A stretch of DNA of 64,000 nt, from NCBI RefSeq assembly GCF_013363755.1, contig NZ_CP054840.1:1667501-1731500 (forward strand), in the 5' to 3' direction. The DNA comes from Comamonas antarctica. Its GTDB lineage: Bacteria; Pseudomonadota; Gammaproteobacteria; Burkholderiales; Burkholderiaceae_C. The notes beneath the pieces were generated by a model. The model had not been told where the DNA came from and did no database searches. It saw only the letters and a list, made by a program, of their open reading frames with translations. Below are positions 35,594-44,864 of this stretch, piece after piece. The position numbers were made by a program, and so were the translations under genes. Numbering within the stretch: position 1 is the first letter of the stretch; every line of letters begins with the position of its first letter.

Positions 35594-35623
35594 GCCTGGT
35601 CCCTGCGGACCAGGCTTTTTTTT
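35594..35623 (+). terminator. Intrinsic terminator after acyl-CoA synthetase
   Basis: A perfect nine-base stem GCCTGGTCC / GGACCAGGC with loop CTGC is followed by eight T residues, 27 bases after the stop codon. It isolates this gene from the importer operon downstream. Confidence 0.93.
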
Positions 35624-35794
35624 GCATTTTCCGCCAGCCTGCCGACAGGTAGTTTTGCGCTGGAAAAGCCATGGTTTTGCGCGAACCGTTCGCAGCCAGT
35701 CACCTAGGCGATAGGGGCTAGGGCATTCCCCATCCAGAGCTTCAGGTGGAGCCGCTACGCTGCATTTGCTCATCCATCAACAAGGAGACAAACA

Positions 35795-37030
35795 ATGAAG
35801 TTCGCTTTCAAGGCAGTGGCGGCAGCGGTGATCCTGGCAGGCGCGGGCGGGGCGTTTGCGCAGCAGGGCGAGACCGTGAAGATCGCGTGGCTGGACCCGC
35901 TGTCGGGACTGATGGCGGCGCTGGGCTCGAACCAGCTCAAGAGCTTCCAGTTCCTCGCCGAGGAGTTCAGCAAGAAGAACCCGGCCGGCGTCAAATTCGA
36001 AGTGATCGGCATTGACAACAAGCTGAGCCCGCAGGAGACCACCAGCGCGCTGCGCTCGGCCATGGACCAGGGCGCGCGCTACGTCGTGCAGGGCAACGGC
36101 TCGGGCCCGGCGCTGGCCATCATGGATGCGCTGGAAAAGCACAACGCGCGCAACAAGGGCAAGGAGGTGGTCTACCTCAACTACGCCGCCGTGGACCCCG
36201 ACCTCACCAACAGCAAGTGCAGCTACTGGCACTTCCGCCTCGACGCCGACACCTCGATGAAGATGGAGGCTCTGACCACCTACATGAAGGACCTTCCCGA
36301 TGTGAAGAAGGTCTATCTGATCAACCAGAACTACGCGCATGGCCACCAGGTCTCGAAGTACGCCAAGGACATGCTCAAGCAAAAGCGCCCCGACGTCGAG
36401 ATCGTCGGCGACGACCTCGCGCCGCTGGCCCAGGTGCGCGACTTCTCGCCCTATATCGCCAAGATCAAGCAGTCGGGCGCCGATTCGGTGATCACCGGCA
36501 ACTGGGGTTCGGACCTGGCGCTGCTGATCAAGGCCGCCAACGATGCGGGCCTGAACAACGTCAAGTTCTACACCTACTACGCGATTGCCACGGGCGCGCC
36601 GACGGCCATGGGCGCGGCCGCGGCGGGCAAGGTCTATGCCGTGGGCTACGGCCACCTGAACCTGCCTGGCGACATTGGCCGCATCGTCACCGACTTCAAG
36701 AAGCGCTTCAACGAGGACATGTACACGGCCTCGGTGTTCAACACCTACGCCATGCTGACCGAAGCCTTCGTGCGCACCAAGTCGACCGACCCGGTCAAGG
36801 TCGCGGCGGCCATGGAAGGCATGAAGTTCAAGGGCTTCAACGGCGAGGTCGAGATGCGCAAGGCCGACCACCAGCTGCAGCAGGGCCTGTACATCACGCG
36901 CTGGGAAAAGGCCGGCGGCAAGTACCCGATGGATTCGGAGAACACCGGCTACACGCTGGCGCCGGTGAAGTATTTCGAGCCCTATGTGGCCAGCACGCCA
37001 ACTTCCTGCCAGATGAAGCGCCCGTCTTGA
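35795..37030 (+). CDS. HAAT-family ABC transporter substrate-binding protein
   Basis: A 411-residue periplasmic type-I binding protein. The signal peptide is MKFAFKAVAAAVILAGAGGAFA. The Peripla_BP_6-like body includes VKIAWLDPLSGLMAALGSNQLKSFQFLAEEFS, FEVIGIDNKLSPQETTSALRSAMDQGARYVVQGNGSG, KVYLINQNYAHGHQVSKYAKDML and ADSVITGNWGSDLALLIKAANDAG. It delivers its ligand to the membrane genes at 37106-41068. The importer is of branched-chain amino-acid type, but such proteins in Burkholderiales also carry amides, aromatic acids or dicarboxylates, so the ligand is open. GGAGA lies upstream of the ATG. Confidence 0.9.
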   Translation: MKFAFKAVAAAVILAGAGGAFAQQGETVKIAWLDPLSGLMAALGSNQLKSFQFLAEEFSKKNPAGVKFEVIGIDNKLSPQETTSALRSAMDQGARYVVQGNGSGPALAIMDALEKHNARNKGKEVVYLNYAAVDPDLTNSKCSYWHFRLDADTSMKMEALTTYMKDLPDVKKVYLINQNYAHGHQVSKYAKDMLKQKRPDVEIVGDDLAPLAQVRDFSPYIAKIKQSGADSVITGNWGSDLALLIKAANDAGLNNVKFYTYYAIATGAPTAMGAAAAGKVYAVGYGHLNLPGDIGRIVTDFKKRFNEDMYTASVFNTYAMLTEAFVRTKSTDPVKVAAAMEGMKFKGFNGEVEMRKADHQLQQGLYITRWEKAGGKYPMDSENTGYTLAPVKYFEPYVASTPTSCQMKRPS

Positions 37031-37052
37031 GCCCCCGTGGCTAGGTGACGCC

Positions 37053-37079
37053 GAGGGGGCCGGGGCCCCCTCATTTTTT
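37053..37079 (+). terminator. Terminator/attenuator between binding protein and permease genes
   Basis: The stem GAGGGGGC / GCCCCCTC with loop CGGG is followed by A and six T residues, between the binding-protein stop and the next ATG. Because the permease genes follow in the same direction, partial read-through here would give more binding protein than membrane components, a common design in ABC importers. Confidence 0.75.
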
Positions 37080-37105
37080 CCGGCTTTTTCTCCCTGGGTC
37101 TTGCG

Positions 37106-38059
37106 ATGAATGCTGAATTCTTGACGATCTCGCTGCTCAACGGCGTGAGTTACGGGCTGCTGCTGTTCATGCTCAGCTCGGGCCTGACGCTGATCTTCAG
37201 CATGATGGGCGTGCTCAATTTCGCCCACACCAGCTTCTACATGCTGGGTGCCTATTTCGCCTATACGCTCAGCGGCGTGGTGGGTTTCTGGCCCGCGCTG
37301 TTCATCGCGCCGCTGCTGGTCGGCGCGCTGGGCGCGCTGTTCGAGCGCTACAGCCTGCGCCGCGTGCACAAGTTCGGCCATGTGCCCGAGCTGCTGGTCA
37401 CGTTCGGGCTGTCCTATCTGATCCTCGAGATCGTGCAACTGGTCTGGGGCCGCGGCACGGTCCCTTACGCGCTGCCGCCGCAACTGCAGGGGCCGCTGTT
37501 CACGCTCTACGGCACGCAGTTTCCCAAGTCGCGCTCGTTCGTGATGCTGGTGGCGCTGCTGATGCTGCTGGCCGTGTGGCTGATCCTCACGCGCACGCGC
37601 ATCGGGCTGGTGATCCAGGCCGCGCTCAAGCACCCCGAGATGGCGCAGGCGCTCGGCCACAACGTGCCGCGCGTGTTCATGCTGGTGTTTGGCGGCGGCT
37701 GCGCGCTCGCGGGCCTGGCCGGCGTGATCGGCGGCAACACCTATGTGACCGAACCGGCGATGGCGATGTCGGTGGGCTCGATCATCTTCGTGGTGGTCGT
37801 GGTCGGCGGCATGGGCTCGCTGGCCGGCGCCTTCCTGGCCTCGCTGCTGATCGGCATCGTGCAGAGCTTTGCGGTGGCCATCGATTATTCGCTGGTCAAT
37901 TTCCTCGGCGCGCTGGGCACGCAGGTGACGGACCAGACCTTTGGCTATCCGGTGCTGCGCCTCACGCTGTCGCAGGTCGCACCCATCCTGCCTTACCTGT
38001 TTCTCGTGCTGATCCTGATTTTCCGGCCCAAGGGCCTGCTGGGCACCAGAGAGGATTGA
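37106..38059 (+). CDS. livH: HAAT ABC transporter permease, LivH type
   Basis: A 317-residue inner-membrane permease with about eight hydrophobic helices, starting FLTISLLNGVSYGLLLFMLSSGLTLIFSMMGVLNFAHTSFYMLGAYFAY, the usual LivH opening. The cytoplasmic coupling region reads IQAALKHPEMAQALGHNVPRVFMLVFGGGCALAGLAGVIGG, and GSIIFVVVVVGGMGSLAGAFLASLLIGIVQSF follows near the end. It pairs with LivM to form the channel. The gene symbol reflects position and family, not a proven leucine substrate. No strong Shine-Dalgarno is visible before the ATG. Confidence 0.9.
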   Translation: MNAEFLTISLLNGVSYGLLLFMLSSGLTLIFSMMGVLNFAHTSFYMLGAYFAYTLSGVVGFWPALFIAPLLVGALGALFERYSLRRVHKFGHVPELLVTFGLSYLILEIVQLVWGRGTVPYALPPQLQGPLFTLYGTQFPKSRSFVMLVALLMLLAVWLILTRTRIGLVIQAALKHPEMAQALGHNVPRVFMLVFGGGCALAGLAGVIGGNTYVTEPAMAMSVGSIIFVVVVVGGMGSLAGAFLASLLIGIVQSFAVAIDYSLVNFLGALGTQVTDQTFGYPVLRLTLSQVAPILPYLFLVLILIFRPKGLLGTRED

Positions 38060-38068
38060 TATGAAGTA

Positions 38069-38166
38069 CCCCCTGAGCCGCTGCGCCGGATGGCCGGCCC
38101 CGTCTTCCCCCTCTCATCCTTCGGTGGAGGGGGACGGCAGCCTCGCTGCGGGGCGGCCCTTGCTCG
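38069..38166 (+). repeat. Dispersed intergenic repeat, copy A
   Basis: This sequence is shared with 59387-59469. Both begin CCCCCTGAGCCGCT, contain CTTCCCCCTCTCA and CCTTCGGTGGAGGGGGACGG, and end GCGGGGCGGCCCTTGCTCG. Copy A carries about 13 extra bases after the first block. The CCCCCTC / GAGGGGG arms can form a hairpin. It lies between livH and livM. I associate this type of element with Comamonadaceae genomes. Confidence 0.85.
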
Positions 38167-38238
38167 CTGCCCCCCTGCCGGGACGCGCCGGTTTCTTACG
38201 CCGCGCATGTGGCGAACGCCGAATGGACAACTGAGATC

Positions 38239-39588
38239 ATGAATACATCACCAAGCACTCTGGCTGCCGGTCACGCCGTTCCCATCGCCGCGCGGCCCGC
38301 CGACGCCGATCATGCGTACCGCTTCAAGCCGCTGAATATCGGCCGCTTCGTCATCTGGACACTGTTCGCGCTGGCGCTGGCCGTCGCGCCGCATCTGTTC
38401 ACCAGCAGCCTGGCGCTGACCATGCTGAGCCAGATCGGCTACCTGATCATCATCTGCCTGTCGTACAACATCCTGCTCGGGCAGGGCGGCATGCTGAGCT
38501 TCGGGCATGCGGTCTATACCGGCATGGGCTCGTTCATTGCGATCCATGCGATGAACAGGATCGGCGGGCTGGAGATTCCGCTGGTGCTGATTCCCATCAT
38601 CGGCGGCCTGGGCGGCATGTTCTTTGCGATCCTGCTGGGCTATGTGACCACGCGCAAGTCGGGCACCACCTTTGCGATGATCACGCTGGGCATAGGCGAG
38701 CTCGTGGCCTCGATGGCGCTGATGTTTCCCGAGTTCTTCGGCGGCGAGGGCGGCATCACCACCGACCGGGTCTACGGCCAGCCTTTCCTGGGCATGACGT
38801 TCGGCCCGGCCATCGAGGTCTACTACCTGATCGCGGTGTATTGCTTCGTCTGCACGGCGCTGATGTTCGCGTTCACCGGCACGCCGCTCGGACGCATGCT
38901 CAACGCGGTGCGCGACAACCCCGAGCGGGTCGAGTTCGTGGGCTACAACACCCAGCGCGTGCGCTACTTCTCGTTCATCATCGCCGGTTTCTTCGCGGGC
39001 ATCGGCGGCGGGCTGGCGGCGATCAACTTCGAGATCATCGCCGCGGCCGACACCCTGAGCGTGATGCGTTCGGGCAGCTACCTGCTGTTCACCTTCCTCG
39101 GCGGCGCGACCTTCTTCTTCGGGCCGATCATCGGCGCGGTGCTGCTGGTGTTTGCCTCCATCTTGCTGTCGGAGCTGTCCAAGGCCTGGCTGCTGTACCT
39201 GGGCCTGGTGTTCCTGTTCATGGTGATGTATGCGCCCGGCGGCGTGGCCAGCCTGGTCATGATGAACCTGCGCGTGGCGAAATTCGGCAAGCTCACGCGG
39301 CTGCTGCCGGGCTACGCGGCGCTGGCCGTCTGCGCGCTGGCGGCCATCGTGGGCCTGGCGGCCATGGTCGAGATGATTTACCACCTCCAGCTCAACGCCG
39401 CGCTCGGCGACCACCTGCGCTTCATGGGAGTGTCGCTCGACACGCGCAGCGCCGGCAGCTGGATCGGGGCGCTGGCGCTGCTGCTGGTCGGCGGCGCGGC
39501 CTTCGAGCTGGTGCGCCGGCGCTTCGTGCGCCAGTGGAGCCAGGTCCAGGAAGAAATCGAACTGCAGATCAAGCGCGCGGAGGCATGA
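38239..39588 (+). CDS. livM: HAAT ABC transporter permease, LivM type
   Basis: A 449-residue permease, longer than most LivM proteins because of a C-terminal extension. Core features are IGYLIIICLSYNILLGQGGMLSFGHAVYTGMGSFIAIHAM, GYVTTRKSGTTFAMITLGIGELVASMALMFPEFFGGEGGI, the coupling helix LGRMLNAVRDNPERVEFVGYNTQRVRYFSFIIAGFFAGIGGGLAA and SGSYLLFTFLGGATFFFGPIIGAVLL. After the core, two further hydrophobic segments (LAVCALAAIVGLAAMVEMIY; WIGALALLLVGGAAFELV) and a basic tail follow. The ATG at 38239 gives the ordinary N-terminus; an in-frame ATG 10 codons earlier lies near repeat copy A. Confidence 0.88.
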   Translation: MNTSPSTLAAGHAVPIAARPADADHAYRFKPLNIGRFVIWTLFALALAVAPHLFTSSLALTMLSQIGYLIIICLSYNILLGQGGMLSFGHAVYTGMGSFIAIHAMNRIGGLEIPLVLIPIIGGLGGMFFAILLGYVTTRKSGTTFAMITLGIGELVASMALMFPEFFGGEGGITTDRVYGQPFLGMTFGPAIEVYYLIAVYCFVCTALMFAFTGTPLGRMLNAVRDNPERVEFVGYNTQRVRYFSFIIAGFFAGIGGGLAAINFEIIAAADTLSVMRSGSYLLFTFLGGATFFFGPIIGAVLLVFASILLSELSKAWLLYLGLVFLFMVMYAPGGVASLVMMNLRVAKFGKLTRLLPGYAALAVCALAAIVGLAAMVEMIYHLQLNAALGDHLRFMGVSLDTRSAGSWIGALALLLVGGAAFELVRRRFVRQWSQVQEEIELQIKRAEA

Positions 39589-39590
39589 CC

Positions 39591-40370
39591 ATGACACAAC
39601 CCACTTATGCGCTCGAGCTCAAGGACCTGCGCAAGCGCTTTGGCAAGACCGAGATCATCCGCGGCGTGAACCTGGCCGTCGAGGCCGGCGAGCGCGTGGC
39701 CATCATCGGGCCCAACGGCGCGGGCAAGTCGACGCTGTTCAACCTGATCAGCGGCCGCTTTCCGCCCAGCAGCGGCGAGGTGCTGCTGCACGGCCAGCGC
39801 ATCGACGGCAAGAAGCCGTTCGAGATCAACCGCCAGGGGTTGTCGCGCAGCTTCCAGATCACCAACATCTTCCCCAAGCTCAGCGTGTTCGAGAACCTGC
39901 GCTGCGGCGTGCTGTGGAGCATGGGCTATGGCTACAGCTTCCTGCGCTTCCTGTCGCGGCTGCATGACGCGAATGCGCGCGCCGAGCAGCTGATGCAGAT
40001 GATCCAGCTCGACCGAAAACGCGACGTGCTGGCCATGAACCTGACCTATGCGGAGCAGCGCGCGCTCGAGATCGGCATCACCATTGCGGGCGGCGCGAGC
40101 GTGATCCTGCTGGACGAACCCACGGCCGGCATGAGCAACAGCGAGACCGCGCGCTTCATCCAGCTGATCAAGCAGGTCACCGAAGGGCGCACGCTGCTCA
40201 CGGTGGAGCATGACATGGGCGTGGTGTTCGGCCTGGCCGACAAGATCGCGGTGGTGGTCTATGGCGAGGTGATTGCCTTCGACACGCCGGACCGGGTGCG
40301 CGCCAATGCGCGCGTGCAGGAAGCTTATCTGGGATCGGCCGTGGCCGATCAGCAGGCGGGAGCGCACTGA
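39591..40370 (+). CDS. livG: HAAT ABC transporter ATPase, LivG type, atypical signature motif
   Basis: A 259-residue nucleotide-binding subunit. Walker A is canonical (GPNGAGKST, residues 40-48), Walker B with the catalytic Glu is VILLDEPTAG, and the H-loop His is in LLTVEHDMG. The ABC signature, normally LS(G/Y)GQ, reads LTYAEQ at residues 151-156, so its conserved glycine is absent. Its own site can still be complete using the LivF signature (MSGGEQ). GGAGG lies seven bases before the ATG at 39591; an ATG at 39585 overlapping the livM stop is too close to that site. Confidence 0.9.
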   Translation: MTQPTYALELKDLRKRFGKTEIIRGVNLAVEAGERVAIIGPNGAGKSTLFNLISGRFPPSSGEVLLHGQRIDGKKPFEINRQGLSRSFQITNIFPKLSVFENLRCGVLWSMGYGYSFLRFLSRLHDANARAEQLMQMIQLDRKRDVLAMNLTYAEQRALEIGITIAGGASVILLDEPTAGMSNSETARFIQLIKQVTEGRTLLTVEHDMGVVFGLADKIAVVVYGEVIAFDTPDRVRANARVQEAYLGSAVADQQAGAH

Positions 40371-40372
40371 AG

Positions 40373-41068
40373 ATGCTGAAGATTGCCAATCTGCATGCCT
40401 ATTACGGCAAGAGCCATGTGCTGCATGGCGTGGATTTCGATGTGAATCCGGGCGAAATCGTCGCGCTGCTGGGCCGCAACGGCTCGGGCCGCTCGACCAC
40501 GGCCAAGGCCGTGATGGGCCTGGTCGACTGGGAGGGCACGCTGGAGTGGAAGGGCGAGAAGCTGCAGGGCCGCAAGGCCTACGAGATCGCGCACCGCGGC
40601 ATCGGCTATGTGCCCGAGAGCCGCGATGTGTTTCCCAATCTCACGGTGCACCAGAACCTGCTGCTGGGCCAGAAGGGCAAGGGCCGCGGCAGCCGCTGGA
40701 GCTTCGACGACATGTACGCGATGTTCCCGCGCCTCAAGGAGCGCCAGCACACCGAGGCCGGCGTGATGTCGGGCGGCGAGCAGCAGATGCTCACGCTGTG
40801 CCGCACGCTGATGGGCGACCCCGACCTGATCATCATCGACGAACCCACCGAGGGCCTGGCGCCGAAGATCGTCGAGCTGGTCGGCGAGTACCTGCAGACC
40901 ATCAAGTCGCGCGGCATCGCGGTGCTGCTGATCGAGCAGAAGCTGACCATTGCCATGCGCATTTCGGACCGGGCGCTGGTGATGGGGCATGGGGCCATCG
41001 TGTTCGATGGGACGCCGGACGGGTTGCGGGCGGATGAGCGCGTGCGCAAGGAGTGGCTGGAGGTGTAG
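40373..41068 (+). CDS. livF: HAAT ABC transporter ATPase, LivF type, Walker A Lys to Arg
   Basis: A 231-residue nucleotide-binding subunit. The Walker A motif is GRNGSGRST (residues 34-42), with Arg40 (codon CGC) where Lys binds the beta/gamma phosphates in nearly all P-loop ATPases. The signature is canonical (MSGGEQ, 132-137), and Walker B is LIIIDEPTEG. The H-loop position has Gln (LLIEQK), as is usual for LivF. The ATP site built on this subunit is therefore degenerate, while it supplies the good signature to LivG. It starts two bases after the livG stop. A composite hairpin follows the gene. Confidence 0.9.
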   Translation: MLKIANLHAYYGKSHVLHGVDFDVNPGEIVALLGRNGSGRSTTAKAVMGLVDWEGTLEWKGEKLQGRKAYEIAHRGIGYVPESRDVFPNLTVHQNLLLGQKGKGRGSRWSFDDMYAMFPRLKERQHTEAGVMSGGEQQMLTLCRTLMGDPDLIIIDEPTEGLAPKIVELVGEYLQTIKSRGIAVLLIEQKLTIAMRISDRALVMGHGAIVFDGTPDGLRADERVRKEWLEV

Positions 41069-41089
41069 GCACCGGGCGCGATGTACAGA

Positions 41090-41233
41090 CCCGTTCGTGG
41101 CGAGCCGGCCTGCGCGGCCCGGTCGAACCATGGACGGCCTGTTCTGAAGTGCTGGCAAATCCTTCGCTGCGTTCTCCTGTTTCGAGGACAGGCCGTCCAT
41201 CCTTCGACAAGCTCAGGACGAACGGGATTTTTT
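41090..41233 (+). repeat. Long imperfect inverted repeat ending in a T-run
   Basis: The outer arms are CCCGTTCGT (41090-41098) and ACGAACGGG (41218-41226). Inner arms are ATGGACGGCCTGTTCT (41130-41145) and AGGACAGGCCGTCCAT (41185-41200), pairing at 15 of 16 positions. The right outer arm contains CCTTCGACAAGCTCAGGACG, the dispersed repeat in reverse. Six T residues follow at 41228-41233. The structure could act as a terminator after livF. The rest of the 364-base gap up to 41432 holds another repeat copy and the promoter of the next gene. Confidence 0.75.
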
Positions 41234-41292
41234 GAGTTTGCTGTCCGGTCAAGTGACAAACGCGGCGTTTGCAAGCTCACTGTCCTTACCCT

Positions 41293-41330
41293 CCGTTCGC
41301 CCTGAGCCTGCCTGCGCGGCCCGGTCGAAG
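41293..41330 (+). repeat. Dispersed repeat copy sharing CCTGCGCGGCCCGGTCGAA
   Basis: GTTCGCCCTGAGCCTG followed by CCTGCGCGGCCCGGTCGAA matches 41093-41127 at all but about six of 35 positions. The shared CCTGCGCGGC stretch interrupts the usual CCTGAGC-TTGTCGAAGG core at the same place in both copies, so the two have a common origin. Confidence 0.65.
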
Positions 41331-41381
41331 GGCCTTGTCCCTGGCGAGACAAACCCCACTGGTCATTTGGGCGCAAGTTTC

Positions 41382-41405
41382 TACAATGAAAAATCGCACG
41401 ATCGT
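41382..41405 (+). promoter_or_regulatory. Promoter and possible operator of the beta-oxidation genes
   Basis: TACAAT at 41382-41387 is a good -10 element, about 45 bases before the ATG of the FadB-like gene. The 8-base palindrome ACGATCGT (41398-41405), set in an AT-richer context, lies where transcription should start. A TetR-type fatty-acid repressor could act here. That is inference from position; no regulator is encoded nearby. Confidence 0.4.
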
Positions 41406-41432
41406 TCTTTTCCATTCACAAGGGACAACCGC

Positions 41433-43532
41433 ATGAGCGCTGACTACCAGAAGGACGGGCAGATTGCCGTCATCACGCTGAACAATCCGCCGGTCAACGG
41501 CCTGGGCCTCGCCACGCGCCGGGCCGTGGTCGAGGGGCTGAACCAGGCCAATGCCGATGCGGACATCACGGCCATCATCATTACCGGCGCGGGCAAGGCG
41601 TTCTCGGGCGGAGCCGACATCACCGAGTTCGGCACCGAGCGCGCGACCCAGGAGCCGCATCTGCTGTCGGTGATCCGCGCCGTGGAACTGTCGGGCAAGC
41701 CGGTTGTGGCAGCGATCCACTCGGTCTGCATGGGCGGCGGCCTGGAGCTGGCGCTGGGCTGCCACTACCGCGTGGTCGCACCGGGCACCGCGGTGGCGCT
41801 GCCCGAAGTCAAGCTGGGCCTGCTGCCCGGCGCCGGCGGCACGCAGCGCCTGCCGCGCTTGCTGGGCCTGGAGACCGCGCTGAACATCATCGTCAGCGGC
41901 GAAACCGTGCAAAGCGAAATGCTGGCCGCGATTCCCGGCCAGAAGCTGTTCGACCTGGTGGCGGCGTCGGCCGAGAGCCTGCGCGAGGAAGCGGGCGCGT
42001 TTGCGCTGAAGATCGCGGCGCAGCGGCCGCTGCCGCTGGTGCGCGACCTGCCCTGCAAGCATCCGCAGGCCGAAGCCTACCTGCAGTTCGCGCGCAATAT
42101 GGTCAAGGGCATGTCGAAGAACTTCCCCGCGCCCGCCAAGTGCGTCGATGCGGTGGCCGCGTCCGTCAAGGGCAAGTTCGATGCCGGCATGCAGACCGAG
42201 CGCGAGCTGTTCACGCAGCTGATGTTCACGCCCGAGTCGCGCGCGCTGCGCCACCTGTTCATGGCCGAGCGCGCGGCCTCGAAGATCGCCGACGTGCCTT
42301 CGGACACGCCGGTGCGCGAGATCCGCAGCGTGGGCGTCATCGGAGCCGGCACCATGGGCGGCGGCATTGCCATGAACTTCCTCAACGCCGGCATTCCCGT
42401 GACCATCCTGGAAACGAAGCAGGAAGCGCTCGACCGCGGCCAGGCGACCATTCGCAAGAACTACGAGGCACAGGTCAAGAAGGGCAAGCTCAAGCAGGAG
42501 AAGTACGAGGAGCGCATGGCGCTGCTCACGCCCACGCTGTCCTATGACGACCTCAAGCACGCCGACCTGATCATCGAAGCCGTGTTCGAGGAACTGGGCG
42601 TGAAGGAAGCCGTGTTCAAGCAGCTCGACGCCGTGGCCAAGCCCGGCGCGATCCTGGCCTCCAACACCTCGACGCTCGATGTCGACAAGATCGCGGCCTT
42701 CACCCAGCGCCCGCAGGACGTGGTCGGCATGCATTTCTTCAGCCCGGCCAACGTGATGAAGCTGCTCGAAGTCGTGCGCGGCAAGCAGACCCCCAAGGAC
42801 GTACTGGCCACCGTGATGAAGCTGGCCAAGAAGATCAAGAAGACCGCTGTGGTCTCGGGCGTCTGCGACGGCTTCATCGGCAACCGCATGATCGAGCAGT
42901 ACAGCCGCCAGGCCGGTTTCCTGCTCGACGAGGGCGCCACGCCCCAGCAGGTCGACAAGGCCATCGAGAAGTTCGGCTTCGCGATGGGCCCGTTCCGCAT
43001 GGGCGATCTGGCCGGCAACGACATCGGCTGGGCGATCCGCAAGCGCCGCGCGGTGGAGCAGCCCGGCATGAAGTACAGCGCCACGGCCGACAAGCTCTGT
43101 GAGCTGGGCCGCTACGGCCAGAAGACCGGCGCCGGCTGGTACGACTACGAGGCCGGCAAGCGCGATGCGATTCCCTCGGAACTGGTCAACAAGATGATCG
43201 AGCAGCACCGCAAGGACCAAGGCATCACGCCGCGCAAGATCTCCGACGAGGAAATCGTGCAGCGCCTGGTGTTCTCGCTGGTCAACGAGGGCGCGCACAT
43301 CCTGGAAGACGGCATTGCCGGCAAGTCCGGCGATATCGACATGGTGTATCTGACGGGCTATGGCTTTCCCATCCACCGCGGCGGCCCCATGCACTATGCG
43401 GGCGAGGTCGGCTTGGTCAACGTGGTGCAGGCCATGAACCGCTTTGCGCAGAACCCGCACGACGACGCCGCGTTCTGGCAGCCCGCGCCGCTGCTCGCGC
43501 GCCTTGCCGCCGAAGGCAAGTCGTTCAGCTGA
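41433..43532 (+). CDS. FadB/FadJ-like enoyl-CoA hydratase / 3-hydroxyacyl-CoA dehydrogenase
   Basis: A 699-residue bifunctional beta-oxidation enzyme. The N-terminal crotonase domain (about 1-190) has [19 protein letters not shown] (oxyanion hole), [17 protein letters not shown] and [15 protein letters not shown]. The central NAD-binding domain has the Rossmann loop [36 protein letters not shown] and [19 protein letters not shown] with the catalytic His. Two C-terminal 3HCDH domains follow ([40 protein letters not shown] end). It hydrates 2-enoyl-CoA and oxidises the 3-hydroxy product. It heads a cluster with a thiolase and an acyl-CoA dehydrogenase. Confidence 0.93.
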   Translation: MSADYQKDGQIAVITLNNPPVNGLGLATRRAVVEGLNQANADADITAIIITGAGKAFSGGADITEFGTERATQEPHLLSVIRAVELSGKPVVAAIHSVCMGGGLELALGCHYRVVAPGTAVALPEVKLGLLPGAGGTQRLPRLLGLETALNIIVSGETVQSEMLAAIPGQKLFDLVAASAESLREEAGAFALKIAAQRPLPLVRDLPCKHPQAEAYLQFARNMVKGMSKNFPAPAKCVDAVAASVKGKFDAGMQTERELFTQLMFTPESRALRHLFMAERAASKIADVPSDTPVREIRSVGVIGAGTMGGGIAMNFLNAGIPVTILETKQEALDRGQATIRKNYEAQVKKGKLKQEKYEERMALLTPTLSYDDLKHADLIIEAVFEELGVKEAVFKQLDAVAKPGAILASNTSTLDVDKIAAFTQRPQDVVGMHFFSPANVMKLLEVVRGKQTPKDVLATVMKLAKKIKKTAVVSGVCDGFIGNRMIEQYSRQAGFLLDEGATPQQVDKAIEKFGFAMGPFRMGDLAGNDIGWAIRKRRAVEQPGMKYSATADKLCELGRYGQKTGAGWYDYEAGKRDAIPSELVNKMIEQHRKDQGITPRKISDEEIVQRLVFSLVNEGAHILEDGIAGKSGDIDMVYLTGYGFPIHRGGPMHYAGEVGLVNVVQAMNRFAQNPHDDAAFWQPAPLLARLAAEGKSFS

Positions 43533-43569
43533 AGCGCCGCCCCGTACAGAACCGAATCAAGGATATTCC

Positions 43570-44745
<1,176 letters not shown>

Positions 44746-44787
44746 GCGCGGATACGGGCTGCCTGTCCCTGGATCTCTCGAAGTTCA

Positions 44788-44814
44788 CCCTTCGTCAGGC
44801 TCAGGGCGAACGGG
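44788..44814 (-). repeat. Dispersed repeat, reverse copy
   Basis: CCCTTCGTCAGGCTCAGGGCGAACGGG is the reverse form of the GTTCG(T/C)CCTGAGC(T/C)TG..CGAAGG family seen at 13679-13768 and 41090-41330. It lies between the thiolase stop and its terminator. Confidence 0.6.
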
Positions 44815-44817
44815 TCA

Positions 44818-44844
44818 GGGCCGCTTGCTGCGGCCCATTTTTTT
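44818..44844 (+). terminator. Intrinsic terminator after the thiolase gene
   Basis: The stem GGGCCGC / GCGGCCC with loop TTGCT is followed by A and seven T residues. It should end most transcripts of the FadB-like/thiolase pair before the acyl-CoA dehydrogenase gene. Confidence 0.88.
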
Positions 44845-44864
44845 CGACGCTCGAGGAGTGGATC

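Noticed and set aside
41081..41305. Short frames inside the livF downstream repeat
   Set aside because: They consist of the hairpin arms and carry no family signal.
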